DNA of 64,000 nt from Verrucomicrobia bacterium 12-59-8 (GCA_002279765.1 NCCR01000033.1:1-64000); one strand, 5' to 3'; numbered from the stretch's first letter, positions 18,776-27,874 are shown. Numbers and translations: made by a program. The notes: generated by a model from the letters alone, not told the origin.

Positions 18776-19120
18776 ATGAAAACAATCCTCTCCGTCCTCG
18801 CTGCAGCCGCTGTTCTTGGTTTTGCAGCTCCCTCCAATGCCAAGGCCGAATGTCAGGGGCAGACCCGCGTCGTCGGCTACACCTCCTGCGGTAGCCCCAT
18901 CGTCGCCGTTTACCAGATCGTCGGTTACGACGGCTACGGACGCCCTATCGGCCAGTGGGTGACACAAGGCGCACAGGGTGGCTACGGCTACGGCGGTGTG
19001 CAGCGCCCTGTCGTTGTTCGGCCTAGCATCAGTTTTGGCTTTGGTGGCTACAACTCCGGCTGCAATACCGGCTATGGCTACCAACATGGTTCCAGCCATC
19101 ATCATGGTTTCCGCAGGTAG
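18776..19120 (+). CDS. Small secreted Gly/Tyr-rich protein
   Basis: 114 residues. It has a clear signal peptide (M-K-T-I-L-S-V-L-A-A-A-A-V-L-G) with an A-x-A-type cleavage region near 22-24. The mature part is dominated by Gly, Tyr and aromatic repeats (G-Y-D-G-Y-G-R, G-G-Y-G-Y-G-G) and ends in a His-rich stretch (S-S-H-H-H-G-F-R-R). Three Cys residues remain after cleavage. Small proteins of this type occur in Verrucomicrobia, but I know of no function; an envelope or extracellular structural role, or metal binding by the His tail, is possible. It has its own terminator and so is probably a separate transcription unit between the permeases and the binding protein. Confidence 0.7.
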   Translation: MKTILSVLAAAAVLGFAAPSNAKAECQGQTRVVGYTSCGSPIVAVYQIVGYDGYGRPIGQWVTQGAQGGYGYGGVQRPVVVRPSISFGFGGYNSGCNTGYGYQHGSSHHHGFRR

Positions 19121-19153
19121 TAGCGCGGAAACCTGACTGATAGCTGCCCTACG

Positions 19154-19184
19154 CGGCCTCGCCTGTAAACGGCGGGGCCGTTTT
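19154..19184 (+). terminator. Rho-independent terminator after the Gly/Tyr-rich gene
   Basis: CGGCCTCGCC (19154-19163) pairs with GGCGGGGCCG (19171-19180), a 10-base stem with one G-T pair and a 7-base loop, followed by TTTT. It isolates the downstream OppA-like gene from the upstream transcript. Confidence 0.8.
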
Positions 19185-19232
19185 GTTGATGCCTTCGTTG
19201 CACGAATGACGTGCTTCGTGTCATGTTTGCAC

Positions 19233-20861
19233 ATGCGCTGGCTATATCGTTTCCTCATTCTCGCCGCCTGCCTTGGCGGCATCGCGTGGTTTCATCACGT
19301 CCGCACACACAGGCCCACGCGTGTCGAGGCGGCCAATCGCGCGGGCATTCTACTGGCTGGCAACGGCAGCGAGCCCGCCACGCTTGATCCTCAGCTCGCC
19401 AGCGGTACGCCTGAACATTTGATCTTCCATTCGCTCTTCGAGGGTCTCATCGCCCCGGCACCTGAAAATCCTGATGGGGACGCGCCTGGAGCCGCCGTCT
19501 CATGGAGCGCCGAAAATTTCACTGTCTGGACCTTCAAACTTCAGCCTCAGGGCAAATGGAGCGATGGCACGCCGCTCACTGCCGCCGATTTTTTGTACGC
19601 CTACCAGCGCATACTCACAGCGCAGCTCGGCGCTGATTACGCGAGCATGCTCTACCCGATGCTCAATGCCGAAGAGTATCACACCGGCAAGATCCAGGAT
19701 TTCTCCCAGGTCGGGGTGAAAGCACTCGATCCGCTCACACTGCAGATCACACTGAAAGGACCCGCACCCTATCTGCCCAGCATGCTCAAGCACTACTCGT
19801 GGTTCCCTGTGCCAAAGCAGGCCATCGAAAAATTTGGCGTGATGACCGACCGCAACACACGCTGGACGCGCCCTGCGAACATGGTCTGCAACGGCCCCTT
19901 CAAACTCAAAAGCTGGCAGGTCAACCAGGCCCTCGAAGTCGAACGCAACCCGCATTACTGGGACGCGACCACCGTCAAACTCAACGGCATCATCTTCCTC
20001 CCCATCTCCAGCGACACCACCGAGGAGCGTGCCTTCCTAGACGGCCAGCTTCACATCACGCTGACAATGCCGCTGTCCAAGATCCCCGCCTATCGCGAAA
20101 GCAAGTCGCCGTATTATCACAACGATCCGCTGCTGAGCGTTTACATGTACCGCTGCAACACCAAGAAAAAGCCTTTCGATAATCCGCTGGTGCGGCGTGC
20201 CCTCGCTCTTGCGATCGACCGTGAGAGCATCACGCGCAATATTCTCCGCGCTGGTCAGCAGCCTGCCACAGGTCTTACTCCGCCAGGCTGCAATCCTGAC
20301 TACCATGAGCCCAACATCATGCGCTTTGATCCCGCCGAGGCACGGAGGCTCCTGGCCGAGGCAGGCTTCCCCGATGGCAAAGGCTTCCCCCTGTTCGATA
20401 TTCTCATCAACACCAGCGAGGCCCATCGTTCGCTGGCCGAGGCGGTGCAGGCCATGTGGAAGGAGCATCTCCACCTTCCTGCCGGAGTGTTGAACCAGGA
20501 CTGGGGAGTCTATCTCGAATCCCAGCGCAGGTTTGACTATCAAATCGCCCGTTTTGGCTGGGTGGGTGACTATCTCGACCCCTCGACCTTCCTGGCCATC
20601 TGGCAGACTGGCGACGGCAACAACAACACCGGCTGGGGCAACCCACGCTACGACGAACTCATCCATCAAAGCTTTCAAGAAGGTGACGCCGCCAAACGAC
20701 TGCAACTCCTCAGCGATGCTGAAACCATTCTGCTCAATGAAGCCCCCATGCTGCCAATCTACTGGTACACGCATTCGTATCTGATGCGCCCCGAGGTCAA
20801 AGGCCTGCTGCCATCCCTACTCGAACATCGCTGCTACAAGGCGGTGGAATTGAAACCGTGA
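19233..20861 (+). CDS. Oligopeptide ABC transporter substrate-binding protein (OppA-like)
   Basis: A 542-residue family 5 extracellular solute-binding protein. The ATG at 19233 starts a signal or anchor sequence (M-R-W-L-Y-R-F-L-I-L-A-A-C-L-G-G). The mature domain begins with G-x-E-P-A-T-L-D-P-Q-L-A-S-G, the conserved opening of OppA/peptide-binding proteins. It contains G-x-W-S-D-G-T-P-L-T-A-A-D-F and, in the second lobe, V-R-R-A-L-A-L-A-I-D-R-E. It probably delivers peptides or related amides to the permease pair just upstream, though a terminator separates them. A lipobox Cys is not certain; the C in A-A-C-L-G is inside the hydrophobic run. Confidence 0.9.
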   Translation: MRWLYRFLILAACLGGIAWFHHVRTHRPTRVEAANRAGILLAGNGSEPATLDPQLASGTPEHLIFHSLFEGLIAPAPENPDGDAPGAAVSWSAENFTVWTFKLQPQGKWSDGTPLTAADFLYAYQRILTAQLGADYASMLYPMLNAEEYHTGKIQDFSQVGVKALDPLTLQITLKGPAPYLPSMLKHYSWFPVPKQAIEKFGVMTDRNTRWTRPANMVCNGPFKLKSWQVNQALEVERNPHYWDATTVKLNGIIFLPISSDTTEERAFLDGQLHITLTMPLSKIPAYRESKSPYYHNDPLLSVYMYRCNTKKKPFDNPLVRRALALAIDRESITRNILRAGQQPATGLTPPGCNPDYHEPNIMRFDPAEARRLLAEAGFPDGKGFPLFDILINTSEAHRSLAEAVQAMWKEHLHLPAGVLNQDWGVYLESQRRFDYQIARFGWVGDYLDPSTFLAIWQTGDGNNNTGWGNPRYDELIHQSFQEGDAAKRLQLLSDAETILLNEAPMLPIYWYTHSYLMRPEVKGLLPSLLEHRCYKAVELKP

Positions 20862-20865
20862 GCCG

Positions 20866-20899
20866 AAAAAAAAAGGCGCGGGATCATCTCCCGCGCCTT
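20866..20899 (-). terminator. Strong hairpin terminator ending the polysaccharide operon
   Basis: An 11-base perfect stem (20873-20883 with 20889-20899, loop TCATC). On the minus strand it is followed by a run of nine T (A-run at 20866-20874). It lies between convergent genes, so it ends the long minus-strand operon and may also stop transcripts of the OppA-like gene. Confidence 0.85.
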
Positions 20900-20925
20900 G
20901 TGCGTTAATTAAATTGCTCCGTAGG

Positions 20926-22758
20926 TCACCCCGCCTTGCGCCAGATCGTCGTCAGCGTGCCGCGAAACGTGATCTTCACCGCCTGTGTCGTCGCCAGTTC
21001 ACGAAAGTGTGGCGAGGCCTCGCACTCCACGATCTCCCACTGCTCGATGGCGTCACCATTCAGTGTGGCATTCACAGGAATTGATTCCGTATGATGGCAA
21101 ACGAAGCCGCTCTTGCGCTCCCGCTCGACGCGCCAGCCGGGTGCCAGCTGCCACGTCACGACGTGCGGTTTTTCGTGGCCGACATCGTCGCAGATTTCCA
21201 CATAATCCTGCATCACATGCACGGCACGTTTGGTTTGGCCGCCTTCGCCGCCAAAGCTCATCACGCAGATGTCATGGCTGATTTCGAGTCCCGGCTTGGC
21301 ATGATGCTTCGCCCACAAAAATGCCCCCATGCGCATGGGTGACGAACGGCCTGTGACGGGCACGGGACCATTGTGGGCCTCCCATGAGGCGAGTCGCGCC
21401 CGCAATGCCGGATTGCTATAATAAGCGCCCGTTCCTGGATCAATGATGAGCGCGTGCTGCTCAAACCAAAGCGACACATGCAGTGCATCGAGATGACCAT
21501 GCGCAGCCATGCTGCCAAGACCGAGCGGGGAGGCATCCGCTCTGACAGTCCAACGCGCATCGCGCCAGATGGCCTGCCCGCTTTGCTCATGCGTCAGCCA
21601 TTTGCTGCGCATCGCCGCCTTCACGCCTTTGGGTGGTTCACCCAGCCAGAAACGCAGCACAGCGCCATCCGATCTGTTTAACAGCCAGCCACGGAATTCT
21701 GCTGCTGCGTTGGTGCGTTTCAGCGGCAGCGGCAGCACCTGCGCATCATCGGAGTCGCCGAAATCCCAGCAGTCCGGTGCTTCGACCACATCCACGAAGT
21801 ATTGTGCCGACTGGGTCAAGCGCTCCAGAACTTCCGTCTTGAAACCACCCGCCGCCATGCCTGCGTGCCAGCACATTTCCCAGGCGAACAAGTGATAATG
21901 CAAAGCCTGCTCCCTATTGCCGCCGTCTGCTGCGAACTGCAGCAAAATCTCACGCTCCAGCCGTTTCACGATGTTCTTCGCCGGACGGATCATGCGTGCC
22001 AGCGCAGGCCAGCGGGCAATCGCCATCACCAGTGCGCTCAGTTCGCCGATGAGATGATTGTTCGCGGAGGAGCCGAACGAACGGCGACTCCAGATCCACC
22101 ATGCATGCGTGGGAACGATGCGCGCGGTCAGTTCATCCTGCCTGCAGGCGAGTTCGGGATCATTGCAGCCGCGCACCAGCGCATCGAACCAGCAGAAATT
22201 CATCAGCCGCAGGCCCGCTTCGAGCGGACTCGTCCAGTTGATGCCGTGCCCTGGTGGGTTGCGTTCGCACCAGTCTTCCAGCCAGAGCTGAGAAACACGG
22301 ATCGCATGCACATCTCCATTCAGGGCGCTGTGCATCGCCATGCGCGTCATTTCGCTCCATCGATTGATCTCCCAGATGGCCCGCGCATCGGCATCGTAAT
22401 CCAGGTGGCGATGATCCAATTTTTTTGCTGGAATGTCAGGATCGATCACGACACCCAAAGTCGCATCGCGGTGCCAGCATGGTGGTGCCCCCAGTTCGAC
22501 GCTCTTCCAGCCAAACAGCTCCCACTCGCCCCGCATCAGCTTCTCCGCATCCACGGCCAGTTGTTTGCGCAACTCGGGGGGCACACGATCACGCCAGGGG
22601 AGCTTTGGCACTTCTGTGAAGGAGCCATCCCATGGAGCATGGGCGATGCGCCTTAGATTCGCGATTTCGTTTCGCCGCGCTAAGCGCTCTGCCACACGAT
22701 GAGCGATTTCACTCACGCTCATCGCACGCAAACGCTGCATGTACCAGCCCAGGCTCAT
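20926..22758 (-). CDS. Heparinase II/III-family protein (polysaccharide lyase-like)
   Basis: 610 residues. The N-terminal helical toroid starts W-Y-M-Q-R-L-R-A-M-S-V-S-E-I-A-H-R, as in the alginate-lyase/heparinase proteins found in exopolysaccharide clusters. The C-terminal half carries the H-G-H-L-D-A-L-H motif and D-P-G-T-G-A-Y-Y of the heparinase II/III beta-sandwich domain. Such enzymes cleave uronic-acid-containing polysaccharides by beta-elimination; here the likely role is trimming or release of the locus polysaccharide. There is no signal peptide, so its location is unclear. Its ATG overlaps the stop of the upstream dehydrogenase gene (TGATG). It is the last gene before the terminator. 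Confidence 0.85.
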   Translation of the reverse strand: MSLGWYMQRLRAMSVSEIAHRVAERLARRNEIANLRRIAHAPWDGSFTEVPKLPWRDRVPPELRKQLAVDAEKLMRGEWELFGWKSVELGAPPCWHRDATLGVVIDPDIPAKKLDHRHLDYDADARAIWEINRWSEMTRMAMHSALNGDVHAIRVSQLWLEDWCERNPPGHGINWTSPLEAGLRLMNFCWFDALVRGCNDPELACRQDELTARIVPTHAWWIWSRRSFGSSANNHLIGELSALVMAIARWPALARMIRPAKNIVKRLEREILLQFAADGGNREQALHYHLFAWEMCWHAGMAAGGFKTEVLERLTQSAQYFVDVVEAPDCWDFGDSDDAQVLPLPLKRTNAAAEFRGWLLNRSDGAVLRFWLGEPPKGVKAAMRSKWLTHEQSGQAIWRDARWTVRADASPLGLGSMAAHGHLDALHVSLWFEQHALIIDPGTGAYYSNPALRARLASWEAHNGPVPVTGRSSPMRMGAFLWAKHHAKPGLEISHDICVMSFGGEGGQTKRAVHVMQDYVEICDDVGHEKPHVVTWQLAPGWRVERERKSGFVCHHTESIPVNATLNGDAIEQWEIVECEASPHFRELATTQAVKITFRGTLTTIWRKAG

Positions 22759-24935
22759 CACAGTGCGATGCTTCGCCCTTCGCGAATGGATTCTAGTACA
22801 GCGAACGTCAGGTGCATGCTCTGCCGAGCCTGCTCATATGGCAGCGGATGCGCTGCCCCGTCCTTCAAGAAAGACAGCCATGCTGCCATTTCCTCCGCAT
22901 GCCCCTTTGAGGTGAATTTCTTCACGGACTCTTTGCGCTGTTTGAAAATCGATAGCTTCATGAAGTTCTCGCACTCGCATACCAGACCGCTCGCGAATAC
23001 GCGGAAGGTTTCCTTTGGGAAGGCCGAGTCGCCTTCGGCGGAATAAATCACCTGCGCAGACGAACCGTCCGCAAACTCGATTTGGGCCGCGACTGAATCC
23101 GGCACCTTGGGTCGGCCCAACGTCTGTGCGGTGACTTTCACAGGCTTGCCTAGGACATGGCAGGCGTAGTCAAAGAAGTGACAGGCTTCTCCTAGTACAC
23201 GCCCGCCGCTTTCGGCGACATTCGCGTACCAATGATCTGGCGCGAGCACGCCTGCATTCACATGGAAGACCAAGGTCTTCGGCCCTGAAACCGTTCTGAG
23301 AACCTCCATGATTGCCAGTGTCGCTGGAGCAAAGCGGCGGTTGAAGCCGACCATCACGCTGCCATTTGATGCGAGCATGGCCGTATCGATCTGTGCCAGT
23401 TCCTCAGGTGTCAGACATAGGGGCTTCTCGACAAATACCTGTTTCCCGGATTGCAGCGCCTTCAGTACGAGCGGTGCATGGAGATGATGCCGGGTGCCGA
23501 TCATTACGGCTGCGTGAGACAGGCTACCAACATGCTCCAAACCCACAGGCTGGCAGCCTGTTTCACTTCCAAACACCTTCGACGAATCCGTCTCTGCGTT
23601 CGCGAAACCAAACTTCTCTTTCACATGGCGTGCTGAGAGCCCTGTGGCATTCACAATGGCTCCGAGCGTGATCTTTCCCTTCACATGCGGCAGCAGCATC
23701 GTGCGAGCGAAATTGCCCGCGCCGATGACATCGAGGATCTCAATGTTGTGCTGTAGTTTTGAATTTAGGAGGCCCGGAAACTTGGGGGGAGTTTCGCGCA
23801 TTTCGACATCGGACCGGCTGAAGCCGGGACTACAATACTCAATCAGCACGCCTAGCTCGCTTTCGAGTTGGTCGTAAACTTCCAGGACATCGCTAAAGGC
23901 AACCCGGCGAGTGGTCACTGGTTTTAAATTCAGCTGGCCGGTGCGCATCAGTTCCAGGCAGGCTTCAAAGTTTCGGTTTTCTGTCCAGCGCACATGACCG
24001 ATGGGGTAATCCTGCCCGCCCCATTCATATTGCGGATCGTAGCGACCTGGACCATAGCTGCGTGAGTAGCGCACCTGAATGTCCTTCATGTAGGCGGTCT
24101 TCCATGACAATTCGGCATCGTAGATGCCCACGATCACCATCACGCCGCGATCACGCAAGCAGGAGATAGCGGTGTCCGCAGCGTCGCGACCTTTGCCGCC
24201 GACGCAAAGCAGCAGTGCGTCCACACCGTGGCCGTCTGTCCATGCGCGAACCTCGTCTTCGAGTTTTGATTGCAACGGATTCACCACGAGCTCCGCGCCC
24301 ATGGCGAGTGAGGTTTGCAAACGATCGGCGACAAAATCCACGCCCATCACTCGTGCACCGGAAGCCTTCAGTAAGCTTGTTGCTAGCAGGCCCACGAGCC
24401 CCTGCCCCATGACCAGCACACGCTCCCCGAGCCGTGCATCGCTTTGACGGACTGCCTCCATCGATATGGAAGCCAGCGTCGTGTAGGCAGCCTGCCAGTT
24501 TTCCACGCCTGTGGGAATACGCGCTGCCAGCAAGTCTGGAACCGCGATCATCTCCGCGTGAAACGCACACTCTGCGCCGCCGCAGACCACGCGATCGCCC
24601 ACATGGAAGCGTGAGTTCAACTCATCCACTGCCACGACGATTCCCGCAGCGGAGTAGCCCAGCGGCGTTGGCGATTCGAGCCGGTTGCGCACTTTCTGCA
24701 GTGCGGCTTTCCAGCCGAGAGTTTTCGCCGTATCGATCACTTTTTTGACCTGATCCGGCCGTGCCTTGGCCTTTTGCAGCAGCGACATCCGCGCCTGCTC
24801 CACCTTCATACGCTCCGTCCCCGGCGAGATCACCGAACAGGTCGTCTGAACCAGGATTCCACCCGGAGGTGGCACCGGTGCGGGAACCTCCTGCAGTTCA
24901 AGGCGTCCGTCTTGGTATTGGGCGAGTTGTTTCAT
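22758..24935 (-). CDS. Bi-domain oxidoreductase: Zn-type ADH fused to Gfo/Idh/MocA dehydrogenase
   Basis: 725 residues with two complete dehydrogenase modules. Residues about 1-360 are an MDR/alcohol-dehydrogenase-like unit with P-L-G-Y-S-A-A-G, F-x-V-G-D-R-V-V-C-G-G and a Rossmann V-M-G-Q-G-L-V-G-L. Residues about 395-720 are a Gfo/Idh/MocA sugar dehydrogenase beginning V-I-G-A-G-N-F-A (G405) with E-K-P-L-C-L-T as the NAD/substrate lysine motif. Such fusions recur in surface-polysaccharide loci and are thought to oxidise or epimerise sugar intermediates; the exact reaction is unknown. ATG at 24935 is preferred over a TTG one codon upstream. It is coupled to the heparinase gene. Confidence 0.88.
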   Translation of the reverse strand: MKQLAQYQDGRLELQEVPAPVPPPGGILVQTTCSVISPGTERMKVEQARMSLLQKAKARPDQVKKVIDTAKTLGWKAALQKVRNRLESPTPLGYSAAGIVVAVDELNSRFHVGDRVVCGGAECAFHAEMIAVPDLLAARIPTGVENWQAAYTTLASISMEAVRQSDARLGERVLVMGQGLVGLLATSLLKASGARVMGVDFVADRLQTSLAMGAELVVNPLQSKLEDEVRAWTDGHGVDALLLCVGGKGRDAADTAISCLRDRGVMVIVGIYDAELSWKTAYMKDIQVRYSRSYGPGRYDPQYEWGGQDYPIGHVRWTENRNFEACLELMRTGQLNLKPVTTRRVAFSDVLEVYDQLESELGVLIEYCSPGFSRSDVEMRETPPKFPGLLNSKLQHNIEILDVIGAGNFARTMLLPHVKGKITLGAIVNATGLSARHVKEKFGFANAETDSSKVFGSETGCQPVGLEHVGSLSHAAVMIGTRHHLHAPLVLKALQSGKQVFVEKPLCLTPEELAQIDTAMLASNGSVMVGFNRRFAPATLAIMEVLRTVSGPKTLVFHVNAGVLAPDHWYANVAESGGRVLGEACHFFDYACHVLGKPVKVTAQTLGRPKVPDSVAAQIEFADGSSAQVIYSAEGDSAFPKETFRVFASGLVCECENFMKLSIFKQRKESVKKFTSKGHAEEMAAWLSFLKDGAAHPLPYEQARQSMHLTFAVLESIREGRSIAL

Positions 24936-24950
24936 CAATGGGTGTTCAAT

Positions 24951-26315
24951 TCACTGTTTCAGTTTGCTCACCAGCCACTTGTGCTTTCCCGCGCTGGTCT
25001 TCTCCACTTCAGCCACCTGCCGCAAGGTGTGAGTGAAGTCATCTCCCAGTTTTTTTAACAAGCCCGCATGCATTGCCTGCTCCTGGCTGCTTTGCCATTG
25101 CGGCCCTGGTTGAAAGCGGCATTCCACCGCGCCTTCAAGTTCTTGAAAGAACTGCACGGCTAGAAGGCCATCAAAGATACGGTCATGCATGTTAATGGCG
25201 GTGAGCGAGATGCGGCGACCAGTTGAGCTGACGAGGTATTCATAATCGCGGCCCACTATTTCTGAAGCCTCGCCATCCGTGATTTTCGCAAAGTCTCCAG
25301 TGCGATACCGGATCAAGGGCATGACGTGATTGTGAAACGAGGTGCCGATGATCTCGCGGTTTCCTTCCGCGTCGGACTTGCCGAATTCGACGAAGCCGTA
25401 CGTGGGCCAGAAATGCAATTGATTGGAGGTGCGGCCCTGAGCGGCGAGGACAACGCGCTCGCTGTGGCCATACCAGTGCATGACGCGTGCTCCGAAAAAG
25501 TGCTCAAGATACTGCTGCGATTCTGTGGTGAGTTTTTCTGAGCCGCAGAGAAGTGAGGTGAGCTTGAAGTCGAGTTTCAGGCCCGTCTGCTCCAGTCCGC
25601 GCGCCAGCATGAGTGCCGCACTCGGGTAGGCATGCAGGTGCTGCGGGCGGAAGCGGTTCAATGCTGCCACATACCCGGGCAGGCGCTCCAATGTGAGATG
25701 GTAAGATGAGAGAATGAGCCAGTTCCGTGTGGCATCGTAATAGCTGATGCTGCCAGCGGCCTTGCTCGACGTGACGCCCCCTCGAATCACGGCCACTCGG
25801 TCTCCGACGCGATACCCACGCCGTGACCATTGCGCCTCCAGATAGGCCTGCTCCTTTGGTCGACTTATCCCTTTGTGCAGATAGAAGCCCACGGGTACAC
25901 CGCTTGATCCGCCGGTTGTGATGTAGAGCCGCTGCTTCGAGTCGAACTCCGGATTGACCATCTGCTCGCGCTGCAAAATCAAATCCTGCTTTGTGAGAAG
26001 CGGGTAGTCGGCCAATTGTTCCAGCGTCTCAAACTTTGATGGATCGACTCCATGAGCTGCAAACCGAACTGCATAAAACGGAGCTTTTGCAGCGGCCATC
26101 AACGAATCCTTCAGCACCGCGATTTGATAACGCCGGATTGTGTCGGCGTCCCAAGTCTCCACCTCCCGAGCTTCGTTTTGAAAACGCGTGTAGGCCGGGC
26201 CGTAGCGCAGGGAGGACGGAATTGCTCGATACGCCCGTCCCGCCAATGACTTCACGAGCTGAGGTGCTGCCTCGTAGAGTTTGAGCAGCGGATATAGAGT
26301 GTCTTCGAGAGACAT
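24951..26315 (-). CDS. CapK/PaaK-like adenylate-forming enzyme
   Basis: A 454-residue member of the phenylacetate-CoA-ligase-like (CapK) group. The P-loop-like motif T-T-G-G-S-S-G-V-P is at 133-141, followed by the central W-Y-G-H-S-E-R and Y-R-T-G-D-F motifs of the ANL-type fold. CapK proteins are frequent in capsule and exopolysaccharide loci and probably activate an acid for attachment to the polymer or a lipid; the substrate is not known. It begins 3 bases after the larB stop, with 15 bases to the next gene, so it is in the same operon. Confidence 0.87.
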   Translation of the reverse strand: MSLEDTLYPLLKLYEAAPQLVKSLAGRAYRAIPSSLRYGPAYTRFQNEAREVETWDADTIRRYQIAVLKDSLMAAAKAPFYAVRFAAHGVDPSKFETLEQLADYPLLTKQDLILQREQMVNPEFDSKQRLYITTGGSSGVPVGFYLHKGISRPKEQAYLEAQWSRRGYRVGDRVAVIRGGVTSSKAAGSISYYDATRNWLILSSYHLTLERLPGYVAALNRFRPQHLHAYPSAALMLARGLEQTGLKLDFKLTSLLCGSEKLTTESQQYLEHFFGARVMHWYGHSERVVLAAQGRTSNQLHFWPTYGFVEFGKSDAEGNREIIGTSFHNHVMPLIRYRTGDFAKITDGEASEIVGRDYEYLVSSTGRRISLTAINMHDRIFDGLLAVQFFQELEGAVECRFQPGPQWQSSQEQAMHAGLLKKLGDDFTHTLRQVAEVEKTSAGKHKWLVSKLKQ

Positions 26316-26318
26316 GAT

Positions 26319-27077
26319 TCAAGGCTTCGGCTGCATGTTCAGCATGCGCAATGCCGCCATCGCTGCGCCGAAGCCGTTGTCGATATTCACGACGGTGAGG
26401 CCGCTAGCACAGGAGTTGAGCATGCTGAGAAGGGCGGAGATGCCATGCAGATTTGTGCCATAGCCGACGCTGGTCGGAACAGCGATCACCGGAGCGGCAA
26501 CGAGTCCGCCGAGGACGCTGGGCAGCGCGCCTTCCATTCCGGCGATGGCGATGACGATGCTCGCGGCGCGTAAATCATCGAGCCGTGCCAGCAGACGATG
26601 GAGGCCCGCTACACCGACATCGGTGATGCGGTTCACGCGTGCGCCGGCAAATTCGAGGGTCTGCGCGGCTTCTTCGGCCACTGGTAAATCTGAGGTCCCA
26701 GCGCACACCACTGCGACAGGTTTCGATGGGAACGAGATACTCATCTGCTCGATGCGATACAGGCGCGAAACGATGTCGTAGCTGCCGATTGGGAAGCTCT
26801 TCTGCAGCAGCGCGGCGACTTCGGGCTTCACGCGGGTGGCGAGCGCACTACCATGGGCAGCGACGAGGGCGGTGAGGGCGTCTGTGATCTGGGCGAGCGT
26901 TTTCCCTTCGGCGTACACGGCTTCAGGAAAGCCCTGGCGGATCATGCGATGAGTGTCGGCCAGAACCTGACCGACCTCGGCAAACGGCAGCGTGCGGAGG
27001 CTTTCCAGTGCCTGGTCAGGAGGCAGTGTGCCAGCGCTGACTTGAGCGAGCAGATCACGAAGTTTTGATTCGTTCAT
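26319..27077 (-). CDS. larB: Nickel-pincer cofactor biosynthesis protein LarB
   Basis: A 252-residue homologue of LarB, the PurE-like enzyme that carboxylates and hydrolyses nicotinic acid adenine dinucleotide to pyridinium-3,5-biscarboxylate mononucleotide, the first step of the Ni-pincer nucleotide pathway. The PurE-like C-terminal half shows V-C-A-G-T-S-D-L-P-V-A-E-E-A, D-V-G-V-A-G-L-H-R, A-G-M-E-G-A-L-P-S-V-L-G-G-L and V-P-T-S-V-G-Y-G. The start overlaps the larE stop by ATGA. larC (nickel insertion) and larA (lactate racemase) are not in the window. Confidence 0.92.
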   Translation of the reverse strand: MNESKLRDLLAQVSAGTLPPDQALESLRTLPFAEVGQVLADTHRMIRQGFPEAVYAEGKTLAQITDALTALVAAHGSALATRVKPEVAALLQKSFPIGSYDIVSRLYRIEQMSISFPSKPVAVVCAGTSDLPVAEEAAQTLEFAGARVNRITDVGVAGLHRLLARLDDLRAASIVIAIAGMEGALPSVLGGLVAAPVIAVPTSVGYGTNLHGISALLSMLNSCASGLTVVNIDNGFGAAMAALRMLNMQPKP

Positions 27078-27874
27078 GCGGAGCGGGCTTTGAGCACTTC
27101 ATTCATGCTGCCCGTACGCAGTCCGACGAGATCAAGCGTGACGTAGGTGTAACCGGTGGCACGCAACGCGGCGTTGATGGCCTCACGCTGCTGCAAGGCG
27201 CGCAGCAGATCGGCCTCGGGCACTTCAAGGCGAGCGACATCACCATGATGACGCACGCGCAGCTCACGGAAGCCGAGATCAAACAATGCTGCCTCGGCGC
27301 GCTCGATCTGCGAGAGCAGTTTTGGTGTCACGCTCGTACCATAAGGCACGCGGGAGGCGAGGCAGGCGGCGGCGGGCTTGTCCCAGTTTGGCAGCCCAAG
27401 AGCTTTGGCGGCGTCACGCACGTCTTGTTTACTGAAACCGAGATCGTGCAACGGGCTGAGGATTTTTAATTCACGAGCAGCGGCGCGGCCAGGGCGAACA
27501 TCGAGCGTGTCCTCGGCATTCATGCCATCAAGCACATGCTCGATGTTGTTCTGCTCAGCAAATTGACGGAGGGCACGATAGACGTGGTCTTTGCAGAAGT
27601 AGCAGCGATTTGGCGCGTTTGCCTGATACGCGGGATCGTTCACTTCTGCGGTCGGCAGCAGTTCAAGACGTACACCAAGCTGTTGGGCGCGAGCGACGGC
27701 TTCGGCCTTTTCGCTTTGCGGCAAACTGGGGGAAACGGCGAGCAAGGCGATAACATTGTCAGCACCAAGCACATCGAGTGCAGCTTTCAGCACAAGTGTG
27801 CTATCCACACCACCCGAGTAGGCCACGGCAACGCGCTGCAATGGGCGGAGATGAGTGAGTAGGCGGTCGATCAT
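27074..27874 (-). CDS. larE: ATP-dependent sulfur transferase LarE (Ni-pincer cofactor biosynthesis)
   Basis: A 266-residue PP-loop ATPase (S-G-G-V-D-S at 20-25) that adenylates the LarB product and inserts sulfur. Three cysteines stand out: C91 and C94 in N-R-C-Y-F-C-K, and C171 in A-A-C-L-A-S-R. C171 is at the position of the sacrificial cysteine of the classical enzyme. The extra C-x-x-C is the arrangement reported for LarE forms that use an iron-sulfur cluster and so act catalytically. It is ATGA-coupled to a methyltransferase upstream and larB downstream. Its presence inside a polysaccharide operon is unusual. Confidence 0.92.
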   Translation of the reverse strand: MIDRLLTHLRPLQRVAVAYSGGVDSTLVLKAALDVLGADNVIALLAVSPSLPQSEKAEAVARAQQLGVRLELLPTAEVNDPAYQANAPNRCYFCKDHVYRALRQFAEQNNIEHVLDGMNAEDTLDVRPGRAAARELKILSPLHDLGFSKQDVRDAAKALGLPNWDKPAAACLASRVPYGTSVTPKLLSQIERAEAALFDLGFRELRVRHHGDVARLEVPEADLLRALQQREAINAALRATGYTYVTLDLVGLRTGSMNEVLKARSA

